This document shows positions 35,775 through 47,670 of a stretch of 64,000 bases of DNA, piece after piece. The stretch's first letter is position 1. Every line of letters begins with the position of its first letter. The stretch is from Ilex aquifolium (taxonomy: Eukaryota; Streptophyta; Magnoliopsida; Aquifoliales; Aquifoliaceae). The stretch is taken from positions 8,150,001 to 8,214,000 of the forward strand of contig OX637402.1 in NCBI GenBank assembly GCA_951799425.1. Direction: 5' to 3'. A program made the position numbers and the translations under genes. A model generated the notes under the pieces. The model worked only from the letters and a program-made list of their open reading frames with translations, ran no database searches and was not told where the DNA came from.

Positions 35775-36100
35775 ATCGCATATTCTATCAACAAGTATCT
35801 GAACCAAGGTATGAGCCTGATGCATTCGTGTGTACTTCAAATGGCTTAGTGTAATCTGGAAACAACTAGGGTCATCAATCACTGCCTGTTTTAGGTCCTC
35901 AAAAGATCTTTGACACTCTTCCAAAAAGTGCAGTGCTTTGATCTGTCCAGACGTCCTTCTTTAGGATATTTTTTAGTTGAGCAACCCTCTTTGAGAAACT
36001 TATGATGAATCTTTGGTAATAGTTCACGAGCCCTAAAATGGATCTTAGCTCACTCACCTTAGTAGGTGCTTGCCACTTAGCTCCCTCTACTTTTTGCTTA
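35775..36100 (-). pseudogene. Ty3/gypsy RT-RNase H connection fragment (fossil)
   Basis: Read on the minus strand it gives phrases typical of the end of RT in chromovirus-like elements: TKVSELRSILGLVNYYQRFI, then KRVAQLKNILKKD and ECQRSFEDLKQAV. It differs clearly from the Athila RT elsewhere in this window. It is only about 300 bp, broken, with no LTR or other domain nearby. Confidence 0.7.
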
Positions 36101-36620
36101 AGCTATCTTGTTGTGTGGATACATGGGAAACTCTTGATCCTATCTCTTCTCTTCTCATCGCTTCTCATAGCTGCTCTTTCCACACCTCCGAAAATTTGGT
36201 GCCAAATCGTTGCCCTTTTCCTTATTTCTTCGATAATAGAGTTGGCTATCTCTGTGGCATTGATTGTACAAGTTCCTGAAGAGGGCTAGACAAGTGGAAT
36301 GAGGGAGAGTGGCTCAATTGAAAAAAAAAAAAAAGAGTAGGCCCCCTAGAACCTAGCAAAGTCATTCTCAATGAATTCCCAAGCCATTCTCAACCAATAT
36401 ATTCGATTCATTCACATAAATATTATAACACACATAAGAATCCTTACCAGAGAAGCGGGATGAGTAGGGTACGCTCAAAAGTGAAGTCAGTTAGTGGAGC
36501 CCGTTACTGTTAGTTAAGTGATTCGCTTAGTAAACGAGTAGAAAAAAACCCTTCTTTCAAGTCAAGTGGAAGAAAAATATAATATGCTCCGGGAGAACAG
36601 AATCTATCCTTTCAGCTCAA
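36101..36620. other. Possible mitochondrial-DNA-like segment
   Basis: The base composition and phrase style (GAAGCGGGATGAGTAGGGTA, GTGATTCGCTTAGTAAACGA, TCTTCTCATCGCTTC) look like plant mitochondrial intergenic DNA and unlike the retroelements around it. No known mitochondrial gene was recognised. This rests on resemblance only; a search against plant mitochondrial genomes would decide it. Confidence 0.3.
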
Positions 36621-38089
36621 GGCTCAGTCCTCAGTTTGTTTTGTGATCATGAAATTCAATTTTTCAAAACATTCTAGATGTAAATGTAAGTGGTAGATGT
36701 TATAATGGTGTCTACTGTTTCCTCTTTTCAATTATTTGAGAATATTTTTGCTTGAAGTTACCTTTTCTATGATTTTCATTTTGTTTTTGTTCTCTCTCTT
36801 TTTTTTTTCCTTGTATCTTTCAGAAATCTCAAAGCAAAGAGTGTCAATATTCTTTGGGGTTTCACAAAGTAGTAAAATCCAAAACATAGTAGTTCTTGTA
36901 TTGTAGAATCTAAAGTTGACCCAGAGACACATGTTTACCCAAACCTTTAACCCATGAAAATGTGGGATATTTAACCCCCACACTCCAACCCACTTTCTAT
37001 ATTCCCAAAATACCCCATCTACCTTAAAAACCTAAAGAAACCGAGGCCCACCATAAAGATGAATATGCAGGCTATTCTTATGTGCTTCAAGATTTAGATG
37101 GCATGTCCATAAGTAATGTGTTGAAAATTTTGGGCATCTTGATCATTTGTAGTTTTTTAGATATATTTGATGTTGAGGATTATGTTTCCTCCTCAGCCAT
37201 GATGTGTATGTTCTACAGTTTTTATTGGTATCCTAGTTGTCATTATGATTATTACATGAGGCAGTACTACAGTTGATAACCTAGACACAATGTTTAGTTT
37301 TCCCCCAGTACCTTTAATTAAACCATAACCATGGAACTGGTGGATTTAAATCCTACATATAATTGTGGAATAATGCCAACTTACCCCCAGAATCGCTCAC
37401 CAATCAAAGTCAGTGTCAAAACCCTAGAAATTGGATTGATGAAGAATGAAGATTGAAATGGGTATTTAACTATGATGTGAACCCCTCTCTCTTTCAAATT
37501 CTCTGGTTCACTCTCTCTTGAATCTTAGCTTTGATATTTGAAATTTGTCTAGGTAGTCGTGATTTTCATGTTTGTATTGTTGTGGTTAGGGTGTAGTATT
37601 GGGGTTTGGGTGTGTTTGTGGAGGTGGTGGTGGGTTCGAGTTCATAAATAAAGAGAAAGTTGGAGTTTGGGTGTGTGGGCAGTTGTAGTGGGCAAAAGAG
37701 GGTTGGGGTATGTAGTTGGGGCGATGCTTCTATGTTGTACGAGAGAGAGAGAAACTAAAACTGAGTTTTGGGTGTGTGTGTACGTGAGACAGAGAATGAT
37801 GGAACTAGTTTTTTATTTTTTAAATTTTGCCCTCTGTTTTGTCTATAAAATACCAAAAATATCCCTCAAGAGTTGCATGTGACATGCACATGGTATTTTT
37901 CGTTTCTTTTTTTAACAGGATTTAGTGCTAAAGACCACAGTAGCTCAATGTTTGAATTTTGGGATAAAATTGACGAAATTAAAACTTTTAAGGACCAAAG
38001 TGCAATAAGTGATAAAGTCAGATTTTTATTTAGGCTTAACACTAACCAAAGTTGGCAGCAAGTGGGGTCTGAGGTAGGGCTTGCCTAGA
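36621..38089. other. Unassigned AT-rich DNA
   Basis: No domain, LTR landmark or clear terminal inverted repeat was found. It contains T/A-rich runs, a GAGAGAGAGA patch (about 37741) and GTGTGT-like stretches. Short reading frames (for example 37082-37276, rich in Tyr, Ser and Cys) show no recognisable family. It could hold a decayed non-coding transposon. Confidence 0.5.
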
Positions 38090-38390
38090 ACACCAATTGG
38101 CAGTGCCTAGCAATAGGACGTGCCTGTTTATTCTCCCACCCACCCAGGTGGATGTCGAGGACATGTTGTAATGTGGTGGCATGGCTATTAGAGATGGGAA
38201 AGCTTGACCTTGGCTCCCCCTTGTTGCCTCTTACAAGTGCCTAGAAGGAGATATTGGTTGATGCTTGACCGTTAGTGGCAGTGAGCGATGCATGTGGGTG
38301 CGAATTTGCGGGTGTGCCTAGCACTTGACCTGGTGGTGCCTAGCGATGCGATGTGCTTTGGGTTCTCCCACCCACTCGGGTGGATGTCGT
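38090..38390 (+). repeat. rDNA intergenic-spacer-like subrepeats
   Basis: Two degenerate copies, about 225 bp apart, of a unit with the phrases GCCTAGCAAT/GCCTAGCGAT, CTCCCACCCAC and GGTGGATGTCG. The unit richness in GC and the position before a 5'ETS/18S fragment suggest intergenic-spacer subrepeats of the 45S rDNA. Confidence 0.55.
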
Positions 38391-39800
38391 TGGGCATGTG
38401 GTAGTAATATCCAAGTGCATGCGGTACTAATATCCAGGTTGTGTGTGCGGGCATGTGGTAGTAATATTCAGGTACACCCAAGTGCATGCAATCAAGAAGT
38501 AGTAATACTCGATAAGATCGAGGTCGATCCACAAGGAACTTGAAATTTAGAATTAGGAAGGTAAAAAGAAAGAACTTGAATCAAGAGAATTGGTTGTTGG
38601 GAACTGGTATCTAATTGAAAATGAATTTAATATATAAAAAAATACTTCCAAACATCAGGATTAGGGAATAATCCTATGTAAGAATATTATGTTTATGCAA
38701 TCATTCATTATCTCAGTTGACGTCAGTGTAATCAACCAAAGGATTTTACTTTGAAGAATAAATATCGATTAAATTGAAAGTAATCAATAAAGAACCAGGT
38801 TTGTAGACTCGTAGAGAATAATAAAATTACTCATGATAAGGAATCAACCTAGTGAATAAGTAAGTATACATAATACAATCATTTGCTAAAATTCATTCAT
38901 TCAATCTATATATTGGAAAAGAATTATCTTGGAAGAACAATTAAATAATAATTGCATTAAACAAAATATTCAATACATAATCATACAAACATAACCTAGC
39001 TAGAAGTACAAGAAGATTACTCACAAGCCAGGAGTAAGATCTTAGAGAAGAGAGAAAGAAAAATAACTCTAAGGGTTGAATGTCTTGTCTCCTCTCTATA
39101 GCTAAATCCCCTATATTTCTCTCCTTTCTGTCTAATATTAATGAAAAAAAATGTCTAAATACATTAAATAAATCCCTCTAGTTCAGACTCTGAACGGCAC
39201 CTCCATAACAATGCGCGTGCGAACGGAAGAGTTGCGTCCGGACGCAAGCCTTGAATTCAGATCTTTGAATTGGTCAACATAACTAAGTCTGGACTATCAC
39301 ACGCATCCTAACGAAGGCACACCATATCGTCAAATGAGCGTCCGCACACACAACCTCGTCCGAACACCTTGAAATCTTTGAAATTGATTTTTAAGCACTT
39401 GCGTCCGAATGGAGTGATTGCATCCGGACAATCAATCACCATATCGATTTTTTAACTTAACTAGTTTTTCATCTTCCAAACTTCTTGACTCACGTCTGGA
39501 CGGGTTAATTGCGTCCGAACGCACATATATATGCATCTGGGTCCACTTTAGTCAACTATTTGACTTTCTGAAATATCACTTTGATCCCTTTAATTTCCTT
39601 GCAATCTTCAATTCATCCAATCAATTTGTCAAGCATCATTAATTGGCTCAACCTACCTATTTTACCTGATAAATCAATCAAATACAAAAATACCAATAAA
39701 GCATAAAATCAATAGGAAAAACGATAATTAACTCAAAATAAATGCTATTTGTCATAACTATCAATAAAGAATTGGTAAATTACATAACGAATCAGTAGCA
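38391..39800 (-). mobile_element. Solo LTR, reversed, inside rDNA spacer fragment
   Basis: On the minus strand it starts TGCTACTGATTCG and ends near GCATGCCCA, about 1.4 kb. Near its end it has the block CTTGTGGATCGACC, ATTACTACT and GCACTTGGGTGTAC, shared with Athila/Tat-type LTRs. The presumed U3 has several CGTCCGGACG-type palindromes, including a perfect 16-bp one at 39232-39247. The TSD is unclear (GTCGT or TCGTT left, TTGTT right). No internal region is seen. Confidence 0.6.
39232..39247. repeat. 16-bp CCGG palindrome in solo LTR
   Basis: TTGCGTCCGGACGCAA, perfect. Degenerate relatives lie at about 39225, 39360-39425 and 39490-39525 (GCGTCCGAACG, CATCCGGACAA, CGTCTGGACG). Confidence 0.9.
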
Positions 39801-40482
39801 TTGTTCGGTCTCGTGCTAGGCATGCCTGCCATGCACCCCTCATTACCTCCAAGGGCCAAGCACCGACCTTCGGTTTTGAAAATGTTGTGCTACATTTTAT
39901 TGTTCCCCTAGATTTGATCAGTCTCTTTCACTTTTGTTGTCGTGTCTAGTGGTGCATGCTCGACTTTGCTTTGATGTCCTATGATATGTTTGGCTGCAAG
40001 CTTGATGGGTTGTAGTTTGTCGAGTGAAGTTATGGCATAGCGTACGTGAAGGCACGTGGGTGGCGAATGGATTGTATGGGTCGGTTGGATCTTGCTTGCA
40101 CAACGACAACCTCTCGTGCAATTCTCTACAATGTTGATTCATTTCGTTCTAGTATTGGGCGCAGTTGGTTTTCCTTTGTTGTGTACCTACAATGAAGGTA
40201 TTCGATTTTTGCAAATGTCTCTATTCTATTTTGTGCCGCTTGCACGGTATACAGGGAACTGTAAAGAATGCCTTGTGATCCTTGCATCTATCACCTAGGC
40301 GTGTGGTGTGCATGGCTCATGGAGCAATGCTAGGATGCTGAACCTTGTGTGGGTAATGGGGTCTTCGACCTATGTTTATCTTAACAAAACAATCTCACTT
40401 TGTATGAATGATGATTGTGCTCGTTTTGACCATTCGTTCATATGGTCGGGTTCATGCGGTGCCAACCTCAAAGAGGAATGCT
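39801..40482 (+). other. rDNA intergenic spacer / 5'ETS-like fragment
   Basis: It directly precedes the 18S-like start with the phrase AAAGAGGAATGC, resembling the end of plant 5'ETS sequences. The rest is too variable between species to confirm by eye. It is rich in TG and CA, which fits loss of methylated CG sites. Confidence 0.6.
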
Positions 40483-41055
40483 ACCTAGTTGATCCTGCCA
40501 GTAGTCATATGATTGTAGCAAAGATTAAACCATGTATGTGTAATTATGACCTAATTAAGACTGTGAAACTACGAATGGCTCATTAAATAAGTCATAGTTT
40601 GTTTGGTGGTATCTTCTACTCGGATAACCGTAGTAATTCTAGAGCTAGTTCGTGCAACAAACCCGACTTCTGGAAGGGATGCATTTATTAGATACAAGGT
40701 CGGCGCAGGCTCTACCCATTGCTGGGATGATTTATGATAATTCGACGGATTGCACGGTCTTTGTGCTGGCGACGCATCATTCAAATTTCTGCCCTATCAA
40801 CTTTAGATGGTAAGATAGTTTCCTACCATAGTGATGATGGGTGACAAAGAATTAGGGTTTGATTCCGAAGAGGGAGCCTGAGAAAAAGCTACCACATCCA
40901 AGAAATGCAGCATGCACGCAAATTACCCAATCCTGACATCGGTAGGTAATGAAAATAAATAACAATACCGGGTTCTTCGAGTCTGATGATTGGAAGAGTA
41001 CAAACTCCCTTAACGAGGATCCGTTGGGGGACAAGTCTAGTGCCAACAGCCGCGA
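40483..41055 (+). pseudogene. 18S rRNA 5' fragment (rDNA pseudogene)
   Basis: Starts TACCTAGTTGATCCTGCC, one base from the universal 18S start, and continues through GTAGTCATATG, AAAGATTAA, CTACGAATGGCTCATTA, TAATTCTAGAGCTA, GGGTTTGATTCCG, AAATTACCCAATCCTGAC and finally GTGCCAACAGCCGCG (the 530-loop region). It covers about the first 570 bases of 18S and stops there. Many differences from functional 18S are C-to-T or G-to-A, as expected from methylated, untranscribed rDNA. It is a dispersed fragment, not a working gene. Confidence 0.92.
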
Positions 41056-41925
41056 TTACACATTAAACTGTCACTCGCATGATTGATAAATTTGGCTGGC
41101 TTCTTTCAAGAATCACATGGTAAAGTGCCTCTCTTTTACTTTCTATAGCCAGCCAAGACTTTGTGTTGAACTTCGTTCTCTTGTAATTTAGCTCATAATC
41201 TTTTGTTGGATATCAGTTACAATTAGCAGTTTTCATACCCAGTGGATGATGACATGCATAAGGTGACAATTCACATATACTATGGATACTATGTAAGCTC
41301 CTACCAGGTAGGAAGTTCAATATGTAAGCGTAATAGTTTCAACATGTATTTCCCCACATCACTTGGGAGGAGTTGTATGGCGGAATAATATATTTCAAAG
41401 CAAATGCTAGTAGATTTCACATATGGGCAAGTTTACTGGCAACTCGATTAATCTCCTCCTTCCTTCGGTCAATGTCAAGTCATCCACGCCAAAATTAGGG
41501 TATTTATGAGGAATAAATCTCTCATGGCCTAGCCCCAAGAGATTGCCAAGATTCAAACTCAAGAAGTCTGAGTTTAGAACTTGTCTCTATTGAAGAGCCC
41601 AAATCTAACCGGGTCAGACCCAATAAATCAAGTAAGCCCAAATCAGCTAAAGGAAATGTCAAGCCCAGTTCCAGAATTCGACCCAGCCTAAGTTCGGAGG
41701 AGTCCAAGAATAATTAGAACATGTGAGGAGCAATTATCGAGATACTCATTCTCAAAGAATAATTAGAACATTTGTAGCGACCCGGATAATTAGTGTCTTC
41801 CCCCTCAAGTCACTGCATCAACTAAGGCTCTATGCCTATAAATTGTAAGCTCTCTCCATTGAGAAGAGCATCTCTACACCTCTCTACACACCCCACACAT
41901 ATCTTTTCTCTCCCCTAGCTATTAT
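41056..41925. other. Unassigned DNA with a possible LTR promoter remnant
   Basis: No coding region is recognised. From about 41700 it contains two copies of AAGAATAATTAGAACAT (41707 and 41757), then TGCCTATAAATTG (about 41834) followed by CTCTCCATTGAGAAGAG and ACACCTCTCTACACACC. This looks like the TATA and leader of a Tat-type LTR, which would fit the Tat fragment at 43786, but the link is inference. Confidence 0.35.
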
Positions 41926-43785
41926 ACGAACCCGGTTCTGTGTATATGGCTTATAGAAGTTGGTGAGTGTCACTCTCCCTCGGGTTCGATGCTAGAAATG
42001 AGAAAAACGTGTGTGGATGAACAAAAACGTGTGTGTGTGTGTGTGCAAAAGTGCTCCCCAAGCATAGAGAGACTTGCAATATCATGTTTTACTTGGAAAG
42101 GGTATTCCAAGGTTGTCTCCTTAGAGAAAAAAGGTCAAATTTCTTTGAAAGATGATTTGTGAAAGAAATGAAAATTGAAAAATCTTGTAATTTGTGTTTT
42201 GGAGAGTTGTGTTTTGATAAAAATACAAGAAAACAAGGTTGGCTAATCCATAGAGGTCATTCCAATGGGAATGCAAAATCAACTCAATTCATTCAACCAA
42301 TGGTGTATTGGTGTTTGATTGATTTACAGGAAGTGAGGGACTAATGTGGATGTGTTAGGCACAAGCATACCCCCGTGACAAGTCTACGGTGTATCAAGAG
42401 CCCACAACCACGTCCGCACTCAATCTAGTCAAACCAAACCACTTTACACTACGAGGAAGAATAAATAAGAATCGATTTCACATACCCAAGAGGAAATTCC
42501 CCCTCGATTAGCCAACTAAAAGTCTAGCTACTTATAGTAAAAGAAAGAACAAACATAATGTAAAGAGATATGGTAGTGAAATGGAACATAGTACTTGTAT
42601 TAATGCAAGAAAAGGTTTAAACTACAAGAACAAGATCATTCATACCCAAAAACAAAGCTTAAAGAGAAAATCCAATTGTAGAAATGGAAATACAAGAACA
42701 TTAAGCTAAACATGATTACAACTTGAAATAAATGAGTTTAAAGTAAAAACGGAAAGGATTAAAAGTAAAATAAAGCTTACTACAATGAAAATGGTGAAGG
42801 AAATGCAAAAACCCAACTTTCTCTATCTACAACTTCATCTTCTTCCTTGGAACTTCTCTCTCTACACTACTCCTAAGCTTAGGTAGCCTCCTCTTTCAAA
42901 AGCTTGTAAAATCTGAATTATAGTGTAAGACTATCTCTTTTTCGTCCATCATCCCCCCTAGGGTCTGTGTGAGCTGACATCCAAGCATGGGGAAGGGGTT
43001 GGACACTTACACAAGCAAGTACAAGCCATGCTTGCAACCCCACCATGCCCCCTCTTTCTCTCTCTTCCTCTTCCATGCTCTTTCTTCCAAAGTCAGATTT
43101 TAGGTGTGGGGAAGCATGTTTGTATGTAGAGTATGTCAGGGTATGTGTGGGAGAAGCAGAGGTAGGCCCACGGAGTAGTTGGAGAAGATATTGCAGCTTT
43201 CTGGCGTTTCTGGGTAAAACCTACCAGTAGGTTTTTTTCCAGTAGGCAAAACCTACCGGTAGGTTTTTGTTTCCTTCTACCGGTAGGTCGTAAGGTGGTG
43301 CTAGCTCAGGACTAGCTTTCTTAAATTTGTCATAACTTTTGATCCTGCCGTCTGATTGAGCTGAAATTTGGACACAAGATAGAGGACATCCAGATCTACA
43401 ACTTTAATGTTTTGAACTTTTTCAGATACGGAGTGAATCATGGTCAAAAATAGGGAAAACCGAGTTACTGTTACCAAATGGTGTGGGTGCCAGTACCAAA
43501 ATTCCAGTAGGCTTAGATACCGGTACCTATGATACCAAGTACCACTACCTTCTTGATTTCTTTCACTTTAAACCCTCATAATCCTTATGTAATGTGTCCA
43601 TCTCTTCACCACTCATCCACACTTAATTACAAGGTTCCGAAAGCCATCATTTACCCTATGATTACCTACAACATCAAAATTTCAACATTATTCATAAATT
43701 TGAGTAACTCTAAGTAATTAAATGCAAATTTCAGTTAAAATGCATGTAATGAGGCCATTAAATATGCAATAGTATGCGCTCATCA
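41926..43785 (-). mobile_element. Athila LTR, reversed, nearly complete
   Basis: On the minus strand it starts TGATGAGCGCATAC at 43785. It shows a palindrome cluster (43216-43289), the conserved stem-loop (42092-42111) and the ACGACC-like block, and ends near ACCGGGTTCG, a few tens of bases short of the usual LTR end. No Athila internal part adjoins it. It is likely a solo LTR or LTR remnant lying next to Tat-element DNA. Confidence 0.8.
43216..43289. repeat. TACCGGTA palindrome cluster in reversed LTR
   Basis: Three copies of AAACCTACCGGTAGGTTT or near forms. A looser patch with ATACCGGTACC lies at about 43485-43550. Confidence 0.85.
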
Positions 43786-44343
43786 ACCGTCCAGAGAGAG
43801 CCGACGTCTCGAAGACCACACTCCGAGACTAGAGGCGTTGACTCCCTTATTCGTACTCCACCAGAGCCCTCCGGACCCTCGCTACTATCTACTATACGAT
43901 GTTGGAGGCTGTACGTGGATGGGTCCTCCACCAGTGAGGGCGGCAGCATGGGACTAGCGTTGGCCAGCCCCTACGGCACTCCACTCAAGTACATTGTCTT
44001 CCTCCACTTTGCAAAATCCAACAACCAAGCTAAATATGAGGCCCTCATATCAGGCTTGAAGCTCGCATTGAAGATAGAGGCCCTCTGCCTGACGGCCTAT
44101 AGTGACTCACAACTAATAGTCAACCAGGTGAGAGGAGAATTTGAAGCGAAGGAGGAAAGAATGCAAGAATACATGTCAGTAGTCCAGGCCTTGTTAAAAA
44201 GGTTTACCTACTTCCAAATCCACCATGTGCCCCGAGAGGAGAACTCCATGGCAGATGCCCTCGCCAAATTCGCATCTGCCAATGTACTCATGGGCCCAGC
44301 ACTGATAGGCCACCAGTTCGAGCCAAGCACTTTCAAGACATAG
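43786..44343 (+). pseudogene. Tat archaeal-type RNase H domain
   Basis: The phrases WRLYVDGSST, NNQAKYEALISGL, YSDSQLIVNQVRGEFEAKE and HVPREENSMADALAKFAS show the second RNase H that Tat elements carry between RT/RH and integrase. Catalytic acidic residues of that fold (the D of YVDGSS, the E of KYEAL, the D of SDSQL) are visible. The frame is open across the domain. It begins abruptly next to the reversed LTR. Confidence 0.9.
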
Positions 44344-44433
44344 GAGGACGATGTTAATTGTGCATCCTCTTAGGCCAACTGGATGACACCCATCTGAGCC
44401 TACCTAGAGGCGGGCGTTCTCCCGGACAACCCA

Positions 44434-45615
44434 GTGGAAGCCAAAAATTTGAGGATGAGAGCGTCCAGGTATGTCATCTTACGCAACACACTCTACAAAA
44501 AGAGTTACTCATTGCCACTACTCCGCTGTCTTACCCCTGAGGAAGCCGATTATGCCATGAGGGAAATTCATGAGGGGATATGTGAAAATCACTCAGGAGG
44601 GAATGCTCTGGCCCACAAAGCAGTAAGGCAAGGCTATTACTGGCCTAGCCTGATCAGAGACACCCGAGAGTTCGTCAGGAAGTGTGATAAGTGTCAACAC
44701 TTCACAACTGTACCTAGAAAGCCACCTGAAGATCTCACCACCATTCAGAGCCACTGGCCCTTCTCCATATAGGGGATCGACATCCTGGGCCCCTTACCCA
44801 TGAGTCGAGGCCAGTGCAATTTTGTAGTGATAGCCATTGACTACTTCATTAAGTGGGCAGAAGCCGAAGCCTTGGCAAGGATAACAGACCAGAAGGTGAA
44901 AGACTTCATCTGGAGGAACATAGTCTGCTGCTTCGGGATACCCCATGCCATTGTGAGTGACAATGCCAAATATTTTGACAATAAACTCCTTAACAGCTTC
45001 TGCGCTAATCTACAAATCATATAGCCCCACTCCAACCCAGCCCATCCACAGGCGAACGGACAAGCAAAGGTCACCATCAGAACCATCCTTTGCAACCTAA
45101 AAACCAGACTGGAGTGTGCGAAGGGGCGATGGGTGGATGAACTCCCGGGAGTACTGTGGGCTTATCGAACAACAATAAGAAGCCCCACGGGCAAGACCCC
45201 TTTTTCCCTAGCCTACGGGACAGAGGTGGTCATACCCATTAAGATTGGAGTACACTCCCTTAGGGTCCAGCATCATAACCCTACCAGTAATGAAGAAGGT
45301 CTCCGCATCAACCTCGACTTGGTAGAGGAGGAGAGGGAGATAGCCATGCTTAGGAATGCAGAGTACAAGCGTCGCATGACCAAGTACTACAACTCAAGGG
45401 TGAAGCCTCGCTCCTTCTTGCCCGAGGACCTAGTCCTCAAAAAGGTCATCCTGTCTACCAAAGACTCCTGGGAAGGGAAGCTAGGACCTAACTGGGAAGG
45501 ACCCTACACGATCACGGAAGTTGTAAGACTGGACACCTACAGAATCCAGAATCCTGAGGGGAAAATTTTGGCCCATCCATGGAACGCAGAGCACCTAAAG
45601 AAATATTACCAGTAG
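44434..45615 (+). pseudogene. Tat integrase (fossil)
   Basis: The zinc-binding region (about 44540-44720; IHEGICENHSGG, then CDKCQHF), catalytic core (about 44770-45070; VVIAIDYFIKWAEAEAL, FGIPHAIVSDNAKYFD) and C-terminal part (to 45615; LPGVLWAYRTT, then LGPNWEGPYTITEVV, a GPY/F-like module, ending HLKKYYQ). About two or three breaks. Confidence 0.85.
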
Positions 45616-45837
45616 CTGGGGGCAAAGCAGTGGGTGTACAAGTCAGTAGTCACCATTTAAATTATCTATTATTGTTTTGCTCAATTTTCATTGTTATTTG
45701 TTTCGAATTATGAAATAAAATTTCGCAAGACTTTTTCAAAAGTTGTATTTCATTCCATAGAAGTGCATAAACTATTTACAAAAATAGAACATACCTAGCA
45801 ACAAAAACACAAATAGAAATATACCATGATCCCGACG
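45616..45837. other. Tat spacer after integrase
   Basis: An AT-rich gap between integrase and the convergent antisense ORF. No feature recognised. Confidence 0.6.
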
Positions 45838-47653
45838 TCACTCACTGCCCCCTGATCCGCTCGCCTCCTCGTCATCAGTCCCTGGAGCCTCATATGGGAC
45901 GAAGCCAGAAAATTCATAAGCGGGAAAAGCTGCTAAGACCTTCACCTTGAGCTCCTCGTAGCCATCAATAAAGGCGCCTACCATAGCCCTCTCAGCAATA
46001 TCTCTCTTCTTCTCCATCTCCATGGAGTAAGCCTCTGCCCTGGTAGCTCTCTCAAGAGCTGCTCAAAGGTCAGCCTCTTCTCTAGAGACCCTCTCACGGG
46101 ACGCTCGCAGCTCTGTCTCTGCTCTCGCGCAAGCAGCCTCTCTGTCAGCCTCCAATTGGGTGGCCTTCTTGCGGGACATCTAAAACTCGGTCTCAAGTGT
46201 GGGAGATCTCTCGTGTGCTAGCCTCGACTGCTCCTCGGTAACCTCTCATGCCTGCCTCTCGAGCCCTAACTACTCCTCAGCAGCCCTCTGCGCCTACCTC
46301 TCCGCTGCCTGACCACTAAGCGTCTCTCTAAGCTTCAACATACTCAAAAATAAGCAAGGAAAGGTAGCAGCCACCTACAGGTATCCAAAATACAAAACAT
46401 GAAAGAAGGAAGCCAGGTAAAAGATCAAAGATGAGTAAAGGGCATACCAAAGCAAAGCCCTCCATCGCTATGTCGATGACGACCTCTGGACCTCGAGAAC
46501 CAACCTCCTGGATCTCTGCAGCGGTCACAAACCCCCACAGTCGCTCCTTCGCCAGATTCACGTCCTATAGCATGGAGATCCAGGCGGAGCCCCAGTCCTC
46601 GTAGGAGACCGCATTGAAGCCTCGAACCCAACGACTATATTAGGATGAACTCCGAAAGGTGATGGTACCACAGCAGGGGAAGGAGTGGGGCCATCACCAA
46701 GTCCTGCCTCTCGGGGACTATCCTGGCTGGCAAACCTCGGCTAAGAAACACCGAGGGCATCAGACATCACCCTCTTAGAAGAAGGAGGGGAAGACACCAC
46801 CCTGGAAGCGTAGACAGCCTCCACCAGCGCCCTATCAATAAAAGTACCTGCACACTTGGTGTGAGACAAAAAACTTAAGATGTTGTAACCATCAAGAGTC
46901 TATTGGAAGGATCAGGTACCTTTCCTCTTCGGCCTGTGAGAAATCTTGGGATGACCTGACGCGGACATAATCTCAGAGAATTCCTTGAAAGGATGGTCAC
47001 AAACTATCTAGAGCCTACTCTCCTGCTCCGCAAATAATGTGGTGAAACTACATAGAAGCCAACAATACAGTGAGAATAGATATGTGATGACTAGAAGTAA
47101 AAATGAAAGTGGAATCCTTACCTAGCTTGGTCCTCAGAACAGTGTCCTACCTCGAAGGCACTAGGTCATGATCTCCCTCGGTGGCCCACTCATCTCCAAC
47201 CAAGAAGAACTTAGACTTCCAGCTATGACAGTTCTAATGAAGCCCAGTGATGAACTTGCCTGACCTCGGGGCAAAATGACACCACCCTTGATGAGGAAAG
47301 GGGTTATCTAGAAGTACATAAGTGGCCAAAAATTCCTCGAATGGGGGAGGGATGTCAACACTGTGAGCCAACTGCCATAATGAGAAGAATGCCAGTATCA
47401 CCCTCCACCCGTTGGGAGCCAATTACAGATGTCCCAAGACCCGACATATGGGCCCGGGTATCGAGAACCTCAAACCCGCCTCTAAGGCATCCTCATAAAG
47501 AACAATCTCACCCAAGGAGTCACAACACGCTGGCTCATCCTCCTCCCCCTGAAAACACATGACAGTAGGATAAATACGGTACGAAGATACGATACGAGCG
47601 ATATAATCATCATAGTCAATGGAGCTGAATATGGAAGTCATCTTTTGAGCCAT
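45838..47653 (-). pseudogene. Tat antisense extra ORF, gypsy-type transposase-like family (fossil)
   Basis: On the minus strand, the first part (47653 to about 47150) resembles the plant domain annotated as putative gypsy-type transposon protein (Pfam Transposase_28): APNGWRVILAFFSLW, FHQ-like GWCHFAPRSGKFITGL, then SWKSKFFLV. The last part (46023-45838) has GYEELKVKVLAAFP and an acidic Ser/Gly tail, as at the C-terminus of that family. Such an ORF, opposite to gag-pol, is known downstream of integrase in Tat/Retand-type elements; its role is unknown. Several breaks. Confidence 0.65.
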
Positions 47654-47670
47654 TATCTCCAGCAGTCCCC

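Larger units (their letters stand above)
43786..47660 (+). mobile_element. Tat-lineage element N, 3' half (fossil)
   Basis: The additional plant-type RNase H, integrase and antisense extra ORF place this in the Tat lineage. The 5' half (gag, protease, RT, first RNase H) is not present at this locus. I could not fix the right edge or find a 3' LTR; the last recognisable part ends near 47653. About four to six breaks. Confidence 0.8.

Noticed and set aside
35600-35854. Host gene exon (84 codons)
   Set aside because: It overlaps the LTR end on the left and a reversed RT fragment on the right, and no protein family was recognised.
37082-37276. Tyr/Cys-rich small protein
   Set aside because: It is an AT-rich region with no start context, homologue or neighbouring exon visible.
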